64,000 nucleotides of DNA from Halichondria panicea (lineage: Eukaryota; Porifera; Demospongiae; Suberitida; Halichondriidae). Made by a program: the position numbers and the translations under genes. Shown piece by piece: positions 34,031-44,900 of the stretch (position 1 is its first letter; each line of letters begins with the position of its first letter). The notes under the pieces are model-generated. The model searched no databases, was not told the origin of the DNA, and worked only from the letters and a program-made list of their open reading frames with translations. Where the stretch lies: assembly GCF_963675165.1 (NCBI RefSeq), contig NC_087393.1:4159502-4223501 (forward strand). The letters are read 5' to 3'.

Positions 34031-34869
34031 AAATCGAACTTTCTATCTACTTCCTTCAATCCACTTCCGTTCGTTGTGATGTCATAGTTTTACTGAGCAT
34101 TTACGATGTTATCCAAAGCCCCCAGATACCGGGGGGATATTAGCGCATGCGCAAGCAGTCGATACCAGGCCCATTTCCCTAAGTGAAGTGGAAAGTGCGG
34201 CCTGGGATCGAGGCTATATACGCCCTTGATGACGTACATTATTAATGGCCGTGGGCAATCTGTTATCTGCTTTGTTATTAAAAATATCCACACATATTTA
34301 CTCAAAAACACTGATTGCACACTTGCAGTGGTTTATTGGCCATGAACTAAGACTCCTTAATAGGAAGTTGCATGGTTTCTCTCCTCCAACAATAATTAGT
34401 GGTATAAGTTTACACCATGTACAATTTCTAGTACTAACGGTATGGTTACATGTAAGGTGTATGGCTTGTAACCCTACCCTAGCTACCACTACATAATTAT
34501 AGAGAAAACTAGAGACAGCTCAACAACAAAAGTTTGCAACTGCACCTCAGGCTATATCAAACTTTTATACCCTGCTTGTGCATGTGTAAACAGCACTGCA
34601 AAGTCAGCGTCCCTATATGATCTGCCTCCACAATAAGTGCCCCAAACATGTCTGTGTGACCCCTCGGTTTGCCCAGTGCAGAGAGTGTCAAAATGTTACT
34701 TTGCATGCTGTCTTTTTTCTAGCCACCGGTTCACCTCTTATCACAGGGTAATGTGCAGGAGAGAATTGTTATAGATCATGATATCAACCAGTCTAGCTGC
34801 TGTAATGTGATTAATTATCCATATATATAGTGGGACACACCTGAGATAACAATTCTACAAGGTCTCCTC
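34031..34869. other. Intergenic spacer
   Basis: A GC-rich inverted stretch at 34105-34225 (contains AGTGCGGCCTGGGATCGAGG, whose inverse recurs near 8525) is an old repeat. No gene was seen. Confidence 0.4.
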
Positions 34870-34989
34870 GGCTCCAGTATGTATCTCAACTGTTGCTATA
34901 GCAGGAATCTTAGTACAACTGCCCTCAAGATTGAGCTCCAATCTGCGCTGAGTACTGTCGGCTTCGTCTTCCTACAAAATCATGGAATG
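34870..34989 (+). pseudogene. Exon 1 relic of an IPNS-like dioxygenase
   Basis: Positions 34919-34989 match exon 1 of copies C and D (CTGCGCTGAGTACTGTCGGC, then TTCCTACAAAATCATGGA). A 2-base deletion before GAGCTCCA breaks the frame, the GATCGACAAA segment is missing, and upstream sequence is rearranged. No other exon of this copy follows within 800 bases. It is a dead fifth copy about 0.9 kb upstream of copy C. Confidence 0.8.
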
Positions 34990-35824
34990 GTATATACTGT
35001 AGTTATTGCATGTATAGTATAATACTCTATTGCACAGGGAGCTCAAACTTTACCATCCAGTCCAGTGCATAGACTAAGGCCACCCAAGTGATACTCTGGT
35101 TTCTGGCGGGCGGCTTTTGTCATTATGTCATATTTATTATTTGCTTGTTTTACCTTTTATGAAATCATTAACACATGCACTACTTTATGCCACATGGACC
35201 ACTGTGCGCATGCATAGTAGAAACAATGAGATAGAAATCCATAATCTGATGCGGGCAGTAGACCAGAATTCAAAGTGTCACTCGGAGTGTAGATCTACAA
35301 GGACTGTCAGTCTGTCATGCATGCAGCTATTGCTTGAGCTGTAGTTAATAATACAGGTGCCTCATCTCGTACGTACCATCTTCACACTTTACGTATCTGG
35401 AGGGTATCCAAATGGTCCTTAGCATAATTTATGTTTCAGCGCTGCTCGCGAGACTACATCGACACATGCGTACGTGGGGTAACCTGCAAGAGTGAATATA
35501 GAGTCTAATTGATTTAATTCTGATCTCTACCAAGTCTAAGATTTCAGTCATGCAGACACCTAGATTTACCAGCATACGTAGACTACCTGAGGCGCTAGGC
35601 TCTGAGGTAACACAATTCTGCCTCCTCCCCTCCAGTACCAGAGTACAGCTCTCAATATAAATTTGGTAAAGATTGTTAATGGTTCAGTATAATAATGGTG
35701 CTCGAATGTAGACTTGTGGATCTAACGATCATGGAACAGGGGGAGAGGAGGCCCAGCACAGTACAGTACAGATCAGAAGGGCTAATGCCTAGAATAGACT
35801 CTACCCGGCACAGACAAAATTGAA
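34990..35824. other. Spacer upstream of copy C
   Basis: Presumably holds the promoter of copy C. No motif stands out; short ORFs are not supported. Confidence 0.4.
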
Positions 35825-37793
35825 ATGGCCACCACTAGCATCTATGCTAGCAGTGAAGTTGAAGCTATTCCAGTTATTGATTTCAGTGACATTCTCTCTG
35901 GCTCCAAGGATCTAGGCAACTGCCCTCAAGTTAAAGAGCTCCATTCTGCGCTGAGTACTGTCGGCTTCGTCTTCCTGACTAATCATGGGATCGACAAAAA
36001 AATGGTAGAGTCTACCGTAGTTGTTGCAACTTTTCCATCCAACCCCGAGTCCCCAATTACTCCACTCTATTCTAGGGTTAAAAATTATGTATTGTAAAAT
36101 CTCTCCTTGTGATTTACAGGTGCCATTACATGCATGTAAATCACAGTAATGGTTATGAGAGAAATATATTCAGAGTGTTGCCTTTAATCGAATATGGTAG
36201 GTGGACAAGGTATTCAAGATGTCGGAGACCTTTTTCACTCAAGATATTTCTGCAAAGAAACCATTCATCAGAAGAGAACATATCGGAAATGATGGCTATG
36301 TCTGTATGGAGCAAGAAAGGTTGGTTTCTGGTCGATTATGCACTGGGAATATTACTATAATAAAGACAGTTCACTATTTTTGTCATAGATATGTGGTTGT
36401 TTTCCCAATGTAGTGTAAACCCCACCCAACCGGGAGACCTGAAGGAGTGCTATAATATTTGCAAGACAGCTATTCCAGTAAAAAACATAGTTCTATATCT
36501 ATATAGCTGTCAAATATTACATTATTATCCTACAACAGTGTCCTGATTTGCTTGAAGACTGCATAAAAGATTTATTCTTTGAATCGAATAAAACTCTGGC
36601 ATTGAAGATTCTGGAAGTGATGGGCTATGCCTTTGAATTGAAGGTTTGTTTAATATACTTTTGCTTGCATTGCAGTTAGTATAGTAGGTTTTTGTTTGCA
36701 TGGTCTTCTACTTGCTTGCCCAGCATAATTTGTTTTCTAGGATCCACAGTTCTTCGTGAAACGGCATCAGAAGATTGGGCAAGGCTCGTCTGAGAGCTAC
36801 ACTACACTGCGTCTCCTCTATTACCCTCCTCTTCCACCCTCCCTCAACCTTAAACCGGGACAGCTAAGGTGTGGAGAGCACGTGGACTACGGGTCAATTA
36901 CTCTTCTCTTTCAGGATCCTAATGGCGGCCTTCAAGTGAGTGCATAGATGAACTACTGTCTATCCAGTGTTCATGCATGGGCCCTACTAACATTGGGAAA
37001 TAAGTGTGTTATACCTGATTAATATACTCTCTATACTCAAAGATACGGTTCCTTGCCACTTTTATGTACATTGTACAACCTTTTCGCCTCACTTTAAACG
37101 CAACAATCGTGCAATCACAACAGTGTGCACATGCATACAGCCGGGACCACGGCTTATAGGCTCTGTACACTAGTCTGCACACTTGAGGTCAATAATATTA
37201 GTGTAGCATTTCTGCTTTTTGTTTTTTAATTTTCGAGTGAGGTGAAGAGGGTTGTACCTTTAAGAGCCTCTGTAATATGACGTGTATACTGTGCACCATC
37301 TATATAATAGGTGAAGAAGAAGGGTGGGGGGTACATTGATGTACCCTACATTGATGGTGCTGTGCTGGTCAATTTGGGAGCTCTGATGCAGCAATGGACC
37401 GGAGATAAGTACCCAGCAACGGTAATTTTATTGCTGTCTTTGTTCCCAATCCTGGAACGAACTACAAACCACAATAATTATTCCTTTTATATATAATTTT
37501 ATTAGTCACCACTATTATAATTATGTCTAGATAATGCGGGTTGTCTGCAGACAAGAGATTAATTAGTACTCACGTCATTAAAAGCCCTTTAACATTCCAT
37601 GCAGCCTCATCGTGTTCTTGTGCCCGATGATGAAACTGTGAAGGAAAGAGTGAGACAGTCCATTGCCTTCTTTGTCCACCCTGACAACGAGGTGCTCGTG
37701 GAGACCATCGATGGGTCCAACAAGTATCCACCTATCACTGCCCTTGAAGACACTTTCAGACGCTTAAAACAATCCTACTTTCCTGTTGACTGA
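35825..37793 (+). CDS. IPNS-like Fe(II) dioxygenase (copy C)
   Basis: Seven exons: 35825-36004, 36201-36319, 36414-36477, 36539-36643, 36741-36935, 37311-37421 and 37605-37793, giving 320 residues. The N-terminal DIOX_N segment shows AIPVIDFSDIL and VGFVFLTNHGIDKKM. Exon 5 carries CGEHVDYGSITLLFQDPNGG (iron His and Asp), exon 6 GGGYIDVPYIDGAVLVNLGA, and exon 7 HRVLVPDDETVKERVRQS with the second His and RxS. The C-terminal tail ends LKQSYFPVD. It shares all intron positions with A and B and is nearly identical to D in exons 5-7 and the 3' flank, indicating recent tandem duplication. Introns are compact (61-375 bases). No signal peptide, so likely cytosolic. Substrate unknown. Confidence 0.92.
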
Positions 37794-37912
37794 CTGTCTC
37801 TATATTTAACACACGCAAGTAGTTCTATAGGTGTATTAATTGCTGTAAACATTTTGCTTGTTGGTTAATTTGAAATGTACTGTACCCTCTTTCTATAATT
37901 GTGTATACTATA

Positions 37913-38127
37913 CCGTATTACTAGAATGTTTTGCGAGCATCAAACATATGCGAACTTTGCGAGGGTTGATCGATTCGCAACAATAAAATCGCAAAACCTA
38001 AATTATTGCTAGTAAATACACACGATCCTTGCCAGAACGCAATAGGTAGATCGCAAAGGGTCAAATTTTCTGCTGATTTGGTTCATTCGCAAAGGTTTTT
38101 CACCCGCAAAATATTCTAGTAATACGG
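37913..38127. mobile_element. MITE downstream of copy C with empty site at copy D
   Basis: Ends CCGTATTACTAGAATGTTTT and its near-inverse, 215 bases, internally rich in TTCGCAA/TTTGCG. TATA flanks both ends (37909-37912 and 38128-38131). The homologous 3' flank of copy D has one TATA (48533-48536) and no element, so it inserted after the C/D duplication. The short TA-type duplication suggests mariner- or PIF-like transposition. Confidence 0.85.
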
Positions 38128-38575
38128 TATACAGATCTACTAGCCAAGATTATATGGCTGAGAGAAGCAACTTTATAGCTATAGCTAGTACTACTTACAC
38201 TGAGCATGCATGGCAGCCAATGTAACTAATTTTTCATTGATGATATTCACCCTGGATGACCTCCTTGAGTGCTCTATCGGCCATTATAGAATTTAAAGTT
38301 CCTATTAGCAAGGAGCACATGAAGAAAGAATTTCATGTGCTCCTGTCAGTAAGGTGCATATGGGGATTTTTTCACTTGGGAGTTGGTACTAATTAAACGT
38401 CGTGCATAGGAGTACTAGGTTTCTGTACGTATCTTCAGAGATTGCTTCGATCTCCTGTGTGTAACAAAAGCTATTGACAGAATTAACTATTGAGGTTTTT
38501 GTCGGCATACAATACAGCAAGTCAAGACATGACAGTTCCTACAAGGCGGCTTCATGGTATACATGTACATGCATG
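38128..38575. other. 3' flank shared with copy D
   Basis: Diverged similarity to about 48540-48890 (ATCTACTAGCCAAGATT, GGGAGTTGGTACTAATTA and others) shows that the C/D duplication unit extended several hundred bases past the stop codon. No gene. Confidence 0.6.
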
Positions 38576-38670
38576 CAGTGGCGGATCCAGAGGGGGTTCT
38601 TTGGGTTCAATTGAACCCCCTTTGAGAAATTCAAATTCAATTCAAATTCAAATTCAACATGATTTTACAG
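38576..38670. mobile_element. hAT-like terminal fragment
   Basis: CAGTGGCGGATCCAGAGGGG is a familiar hAT-type terminal sequence. It is followed by a short hairpin (GGGTTCAATTGAACCC) and ATTCAAATTCAA repeats. No matching opposite end was found. Confidence 0.45.
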
Positions 38671-38799
38671 CATTAAAGACAAAATAAGTTCTGAATAAAT
38701 ATATATAGCACTGACCTAGTATAATGCTGATGGCAAGCCTGTAGACACAGGTTACCAATTATATAAACTAACAACATTTGTTGCATGGGCACTTGAAGT

Positions 38800-39306
38800 G
38801 GAAGGTGCAGGGAGCGTCAGAATCAAAATTGCTGAGGAAGTGTTGCCAGAGGAGATTCTTCAATTTGCTTTGATATAGCTGCTCGTGAGGTTTATGTTTA
38901 GTGGTGGCAGGTTATTCCATAGTCTTGGGAGAAGATTGTAATAGAAATGTGTGGACGTGTTCGTACGTGAGTACTTGTGGCTTAGTCTATGATTGTCTGA
39001 GGATCTGGTGTAGCCTGCAGTTGGTGTTATATAATCCAAAATGTTGTATCTTGGAGTTCTGTTTTTGTAAGAGTTTACGTAGAACATGATGTCTGCCAGT
39101 TCCAGATGGTACATAAGAGGGAGGAGATTTAGAGTCTTTCCTTGTAGGTTAGCGTTGATTGACCTTGGCCAAGAATGAACTTCGTCGCTCTCCTCTGAAT
39201 TTTTTCTAGAGATAGGATATCTTTGATGAGCATCGGCCTCCATAATACTGAGCCATACAACAATTGAGAAAGAAGTGAGTGGGAGACTCAAGCAACTAGT
39301 TAGCAA
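38800..39306 (-). pseudogene. LINE reverse transcriptase C-terminal fragment
   Basis: The minus strand reads LWRPMLIKDILSLEKIQRRA, then after a frame change LLPLMYHLELADIMFYVNSY and, further on, LLPRLWNNLPPLNINL. This order is the C-terminal third of CR1/L2-type ORF2. It has at least one frameshift and no upstream RT core, so it is inactive. Confidence 0.85.
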
Positions 39307-40849
39307 GTTGTTCCTTTCTTACTAGCTTTCACATGCACTTCTCACTTATCTTTAGTCCTTGTTAGTCCTGCGAAGCTTTGTCTGTGCAGTTTCAGTGACT
39401 ATGAAGGCTAAAAATAGTCTCGCACAGCCAGCCCCGGATGTTTTCTATTTGAACGCTAGGTCGATAACATGGTGAACTTCCTATGTACAAGTTGTGTCGA
39501 CACGCCGAAGATTTCTCGGCGTGTTAACCGCTGCGGTCAACTGGAGGCAAAAAGAAGGAAAGATAGTTATGCAAAGCAGCCTCTTGTTGCCCAACTTGCT
39601 ACAGTTTCTAGATAACAATAATGGCTTATTTATGTCCTAAGACTATCTCAGAAGATCACAAAGAGAGAGAAGTTCCATGGGTAGTTGTACAGAAGCAAGA
39701 GCTGAGTTGTAGATAATTAGCTTCAACTTCAAGGATGTCTCCTACTAGTACTACATCTATCTCTTTCCTTGGCAATCTGTTGTAGAAATTACAACAATGG
39801 GTAAGGAATCGTTATGATGAATTAGATGAAGTTGTATGTGAGCTCCTCCCTGACAAACAAACTGTAGTCTAGGTAACGGCCTTATCAGTCAAGTAGGCTA
39901 AAAATCTGTGTCCTTTGATGTAAGCTTTGATGTCTCTTTGTGCATATGTAGTTATAAAAAAAAAAAAAAAGAAACCTTTGACTAGCTAGGAAGAGTAGCA
40001 GCAGCAGTAGTAGTAGGAAGAGTAGCAGTAGTAGTAGTAGCAGTGCAAGCAGGACTAGACTAGATTAAAAAGTTGGTGGAAAGAATAACTGACCGTTTGG
40101 ACGTCACCTGGCTGCCAGACTTTCATCTGGACTCTTCCCCCTGAGTAGCTGGCCTTTCTCTAAGCCACAAAACTGAGCAAGAAGCTGAAGAAGCAGCTAG
40201 ACAGAGACATGTACCTAGCCTTGAGAATTGGGAGGCGTGGCTCAACTAGTTAGCCCAGCCCAGAGGAATTGTTACCGTGGGTACTGAACAACCGTAGAAG
40301 TAGGGCTACCCCTGGCTTTACTGAATTAACTAGCTGTGTCTGCTGTCTAGTTGGACCAGATTTAGCTAGATAATGGGGTAGAGAATAGTTGAGCGGTGCT
40401 GTGTGTAGCTTGAACTGTACTGGCTGGCAAGAATCTAGTAAGCACCCTATGCACTGATAACTCGTCAGAATGGAGGGTATGTTCTAGGGATCTGGACAGC
40501 TGTACATCCAAAGGAGCCAGGGAGTGCCAATCATCTTCTCCCAGTCTCTGACACGCTAAACAAAAGGAGCTAGAACTGGGAGTCCCAGCTAGAATTGCTA
40601 GCCTGATCTAGAATGACATGGAGGCGTGGTGAGGCGGGATCCACACTAATTGATCGACCTACCTGTTCCAGATTTCACAAATGGCAAGGAAAGGGTTAAA
40701 GCCACACAACATCACGTGAGCCCAACATTGCTGAGTGAGGCAAGTTTTTTACATTGAGTTCTCAAGATGCATGACTAAATTACTTGTTACTAGTTATTTA
40801 GAGAAGTCTGAAATAGGATTGTAGCTTCCCAGTATTATATGAAGTGGCT
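39307..40849. other. Intergenic spacer with microsatellite
   Basis: An A-run lies at 39957-39971 and an AGTAGCAGC-type trinucleotide microsatellite at 39995-40050. No ORF with a recognisable motif. The sequence is less AT-rich than its neighbours and probably holds decayed repeats. Confidence 0.4.
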
Positions 40850-41655
40850 TGCCCCAGCCTGCCTGCTCATTTTGTGTTGCTGCAAGCTGTTGAGAGTCTA
40901 GTCATAGACAGTAAAAGCTTGAAGCTAAGCCTTAGCTCCAGCTGGATATATAGTTCTGTGACACAGGCTGTGTGACTAATAGTAACTCACAAAAGAATTG
41001 GAAATACTCATCAGCTAGCTAGCTAGCTGTTTGTTCAAAAGGTCGAATTTTTCCCAGTTTAACAAAATTAAATAGGCTTTAGTGGAGAAAAATTGGTTAG
41101 GAATGAGCCAGAATTCAATCTTGTTATGTAATGGTTCACGTGACAGGCACTTCCGCTCTAGACATCGAGTTGCAAGAACTCTGCAAAGGTCTGTATTATA
41201 TATTGTACAGGGATTTGAGGAGTTCTTGCAACTATAATGTCGAGAGCGGAAGTACCTGTCACGTGAACAGTTACGTAATTATGGTTCATTTCAAACCAAT
41301 TTTTCTCCAATAAAGCCTTTAGGCCTGTTTATTTTGGGAAAAAATCGACCTATACAGGAGGCTTTGCTCTCAAGCTTTTAGGTTGAGGTGGGTATTCGAG
41401 ACTAGCTTTGCTCTGCATATAATTATCTGCAAGCCTTTGCACCACAGCTAAAGCTATCCTTGAGCCCAATCGTGAGCTACTACTATTAGTCTGTCACACA
41501 AACTGTATCCAGCTGGAGCTAGCCTAAGAGAGATTTTACTAAGACTAGTGATACACTTTCAACAGCTTACGGGCAGGCTGGGGCAAGTAGTAGCTCACAA
41601 AACGATTAGAATCTCAAGGATAGCTTCAGCTGACAACCTGCTGTGGTGCAAAGCC
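40850..41655. repeat. Nested inverted repeats upstream of copy D
   Basis: An outer pair (about 40850-41010 and 41470-41600, with CTCCAGCTGGATA and CCCCAGCCTGCC) encloses an inner pair spanning 41040-41352 (TTCACGTGACAGGCACTTCC and its inverse). A second, partial copy of the inner element is at 41692-41850, ending about 100 bases before the copy D start. Confidence 0.75.
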
Positions 41656-41946
41656 TTTATATTTACCAAAGGCTCTTAGCTTTCTGATGTAAGTCGATGT
41701 TTTCCCAGTTTAACAAAAATGAATAGGCTCTATTGGAGAAAAATTGGTTTGGAATGAGCCAAAATTCAATCTTGTTACCAAGGTTCACGTGACAGGTACT
41801 TCCGCTCTCGACAATACAGTTGCAAGAACTCCTCAAATCCCTGTAGTAGCTTTGGTGTGGCTCAAAAGTCATCATCATCATCATAATTATGACACGAGAC
41901 TGAAAACCACGCCCCTGAGAAAGTGGATCCTTTATACTAAAATTAA

Positions 41947-44900
41947 ATGGCCATCACTAGATCTAGCAGTGAAATTGAAGCTATTTCAGTTGTTGATTTT
42001 AGTGACATCCTCTCTGGTTCCAAGGATCTGAGCAGCTGCCCTCAAGTGAAGGAGTTCCATTCTGCGCTGAGTACTGTCGGCTTCGTCTTCCTGAAAAATC
42101 ATGGAATCAACAAAGAAATGGTAGGATTTATATCTACCTTGATAGCTGCAGTACTACAAGGTTACGCAGGGACCTCAAACATTATACTTTCCAACCCTGC
42201 AGCCCCCCCCCCACTCCACACATTTATTAATTTAGATGTTGTCTCGATTTTTCTCAATAGGTGGACAAGGTATTCAAGATATCGGAGACCTTTTTCATGC
42301 AAGATATTTCTACAAAGAAACCATTCATCAGAAGAGATACTACCAGATACGATGGCTATGTGTGTATGGAGCAAGAAAGGTTGGGCCACTGTTAATAAAT
42401 TTTGGTTGGGTTACCACTACCATAATAGATTAAGGAAAGGAAAGGGATTGGAAACGGCAGCAGATCACGTGCCAAACGTACATAGACTTAATGCTTGTGG
42501 TTAGAAGTCCTTCGATCTCAATCGGCGTTTCGTTTTTTAATGTGGTGGCTGTAATAGCGTTTAACTCAGCTGCTCGAAAAACTCTCCTCTATAGTCAAGA
42601 TATCATGCCATGTATAGCCATGGTCTTGTATATAATTATGTATTTGTAAATGCAACTGGACTGTCGTCACATGACTGAATGGTGAACTGCAGCAGATTGA
42701 ATCTAAACTGTGCATGCGCACATGACGAGAGTAAGAATAAATAGGTCATGCAGTATCTACTAGTAACAGCAGTCCTCTTGCTAAGAAACGTGAATAAACT
42801 ATAGGAGCATGTGATCAGCGAATTAAATGTCACTGCAGACCAGTCTACTGAGTTTCCAGGTTTTCTTTCAAGTAGCAACACATCCCCGACAACTGGGCTC
42901 CAAATTACTGATTCACTTCAGTCATTATTATGCCTCGAGGCGTAGCCGCAGGAGGGATACGGTAAAGCTGACTGTGTGTGTGTGTGTGTATTCCAGCAGT
43001 AACTGCTCAACGGTTGCAATGCGACGAAAACTAACAGCTTCTATAGGCTTCTAGCCACGTTCTCTTGGATTTTGATTCGTGGATTAGCAAACTAAAGCTT
43101 CTTTCTCGAGTTATGGCTAGTTTGACTCACATTGAAGGCTGTTTCAGTCTCTTCAGAATCTTTCATAGCATCATCTGTTCGCACAAACTTTCTATTCAAC
43201 ATATGAGTTAGCCTTGCACTAAAGCGCTAGCTTTTTGTTAGCTACAAGACTCAGAAAATATCTGTTAAAACAGCTAGCTAGCAGTAGCCATTTGTGAAAT
43301 TGATCTCTTTGGACACACCCTTTAATTATTCCTGTGGATGTAATGCGCATGCGCGCTCATTCCCCATGTGTGAGAAATAATATCCAAGATCCAGATCCAG
43401 ATCCTCCTGGCAGAATCATCTTTGTCTTGAGGGCCTGGTAAGCCACAAAACACTACCATATAACAATATAGAGTACAATATGCATGTACACAGGTCTTTT
43501 CTTCTTAGATATTATATACACTACAGATCCTGGAAGAATCAATTTTCTTCTTTCTTGAGGTCCTGGTAAGTCACATAATACAACAATAGATGCATGTAAA
43601 TAAGTCTTTTCTTCTCAGTGACTTTATATAGATAAGCTAACTTTCATTATAGATAACACTCTAATACTTTTGAGCGAAAGCAAAAACATGGCGAGAGGCA
43701 TTAGCACAGCGCCAGCTTGAACACTAGTTGTCTCTGTACATGTAGCTACATACCTTATTAAACACATTTGGGTAATGTAACCTTATATGGTATAACCTCC
43801 CATTAGCGGACAAAACCTCCTGCACCAACTTGTCCATTATTCGGAGGTTCCACTGTACATGAATCAAGACAAAAACAGCTATAAGAGGCGGTTTATAAAC
43901 AATGCCTGAATTGTCGTCTCTTACAGCACCCTCTAACAACGCTACTCGCCCTCACAGACACTACTCTATATAACTTTTTGTGCCTAGAACACAGCCTCTA
44001 TTAAACCACAGGGAAACACGGATTGTACCGCGAGGTAGTCTCCTTTCCAATCCCTCTCTCTTGTATATCTATATGCCACTATACTGAGGGAGGGAGGTTA
44101 TCATTTTTCATCAAGCGACATCACTTCCTGTAAAATGTCATTCCTGTTAATTAAAACCAACCCCACCGGAGATGCAATAAAACCACAAACATGACACAAC
44201 TACACACATACACACACTTACATGTCACCTTCTTCAGCTATCCTCTCTTTTTGATAGCTAGGTTCTCGAAGTTCACACACAAAATGTACATTTCTAGTTA
44301 TTAATTTCAATCCGACTCAGTGCACATTTTCAATCTGACTCTATAACAGCTAGTGCACGTGTGTCTTGTGTTGTGATTTATCATGTGAAATACCAAAAGT
44401 AAGTGTGGCTAATGAAATAATAGATAATATAATGGAGTGACGTCATAATAATGATTTTTATGAGGCAGTGAGGGAGGTTATATTTTTTTAACAGTGGTTT
44501 CTGTCATTATTATAGCGACAATGGTTAGATCGCTATTTCTATCATACATCGATTGTTTTGGCCCATTGCAGTGTAAACCCCACCCAACCTGGTGACTTAA
44601 AGGAGTGTTACAACGTTTGCGAGATAGGATATCCAGTAAGAACATGTCTATCATAGCTATCAGATAATTTTATTATTATCCTACAGTGTCCTGATCTATT
44701 TGAAGACCATGTAAAAAAGTTCTTTGATTTGAATAAAACTCTGGCATTGAAGATTCTGGAAGTGATGGGCTATGCCTTGGAATTGAAGGTTTGTTTATAC
44801 CTAATTGTTTGCGCAGCATTATTAGTGACAGGTCTTACCTTTACCCTGCACTTGCTTGGCATTGTGTATTTCTAGGATCCACAGTTTTTTGTGAAAGGGC

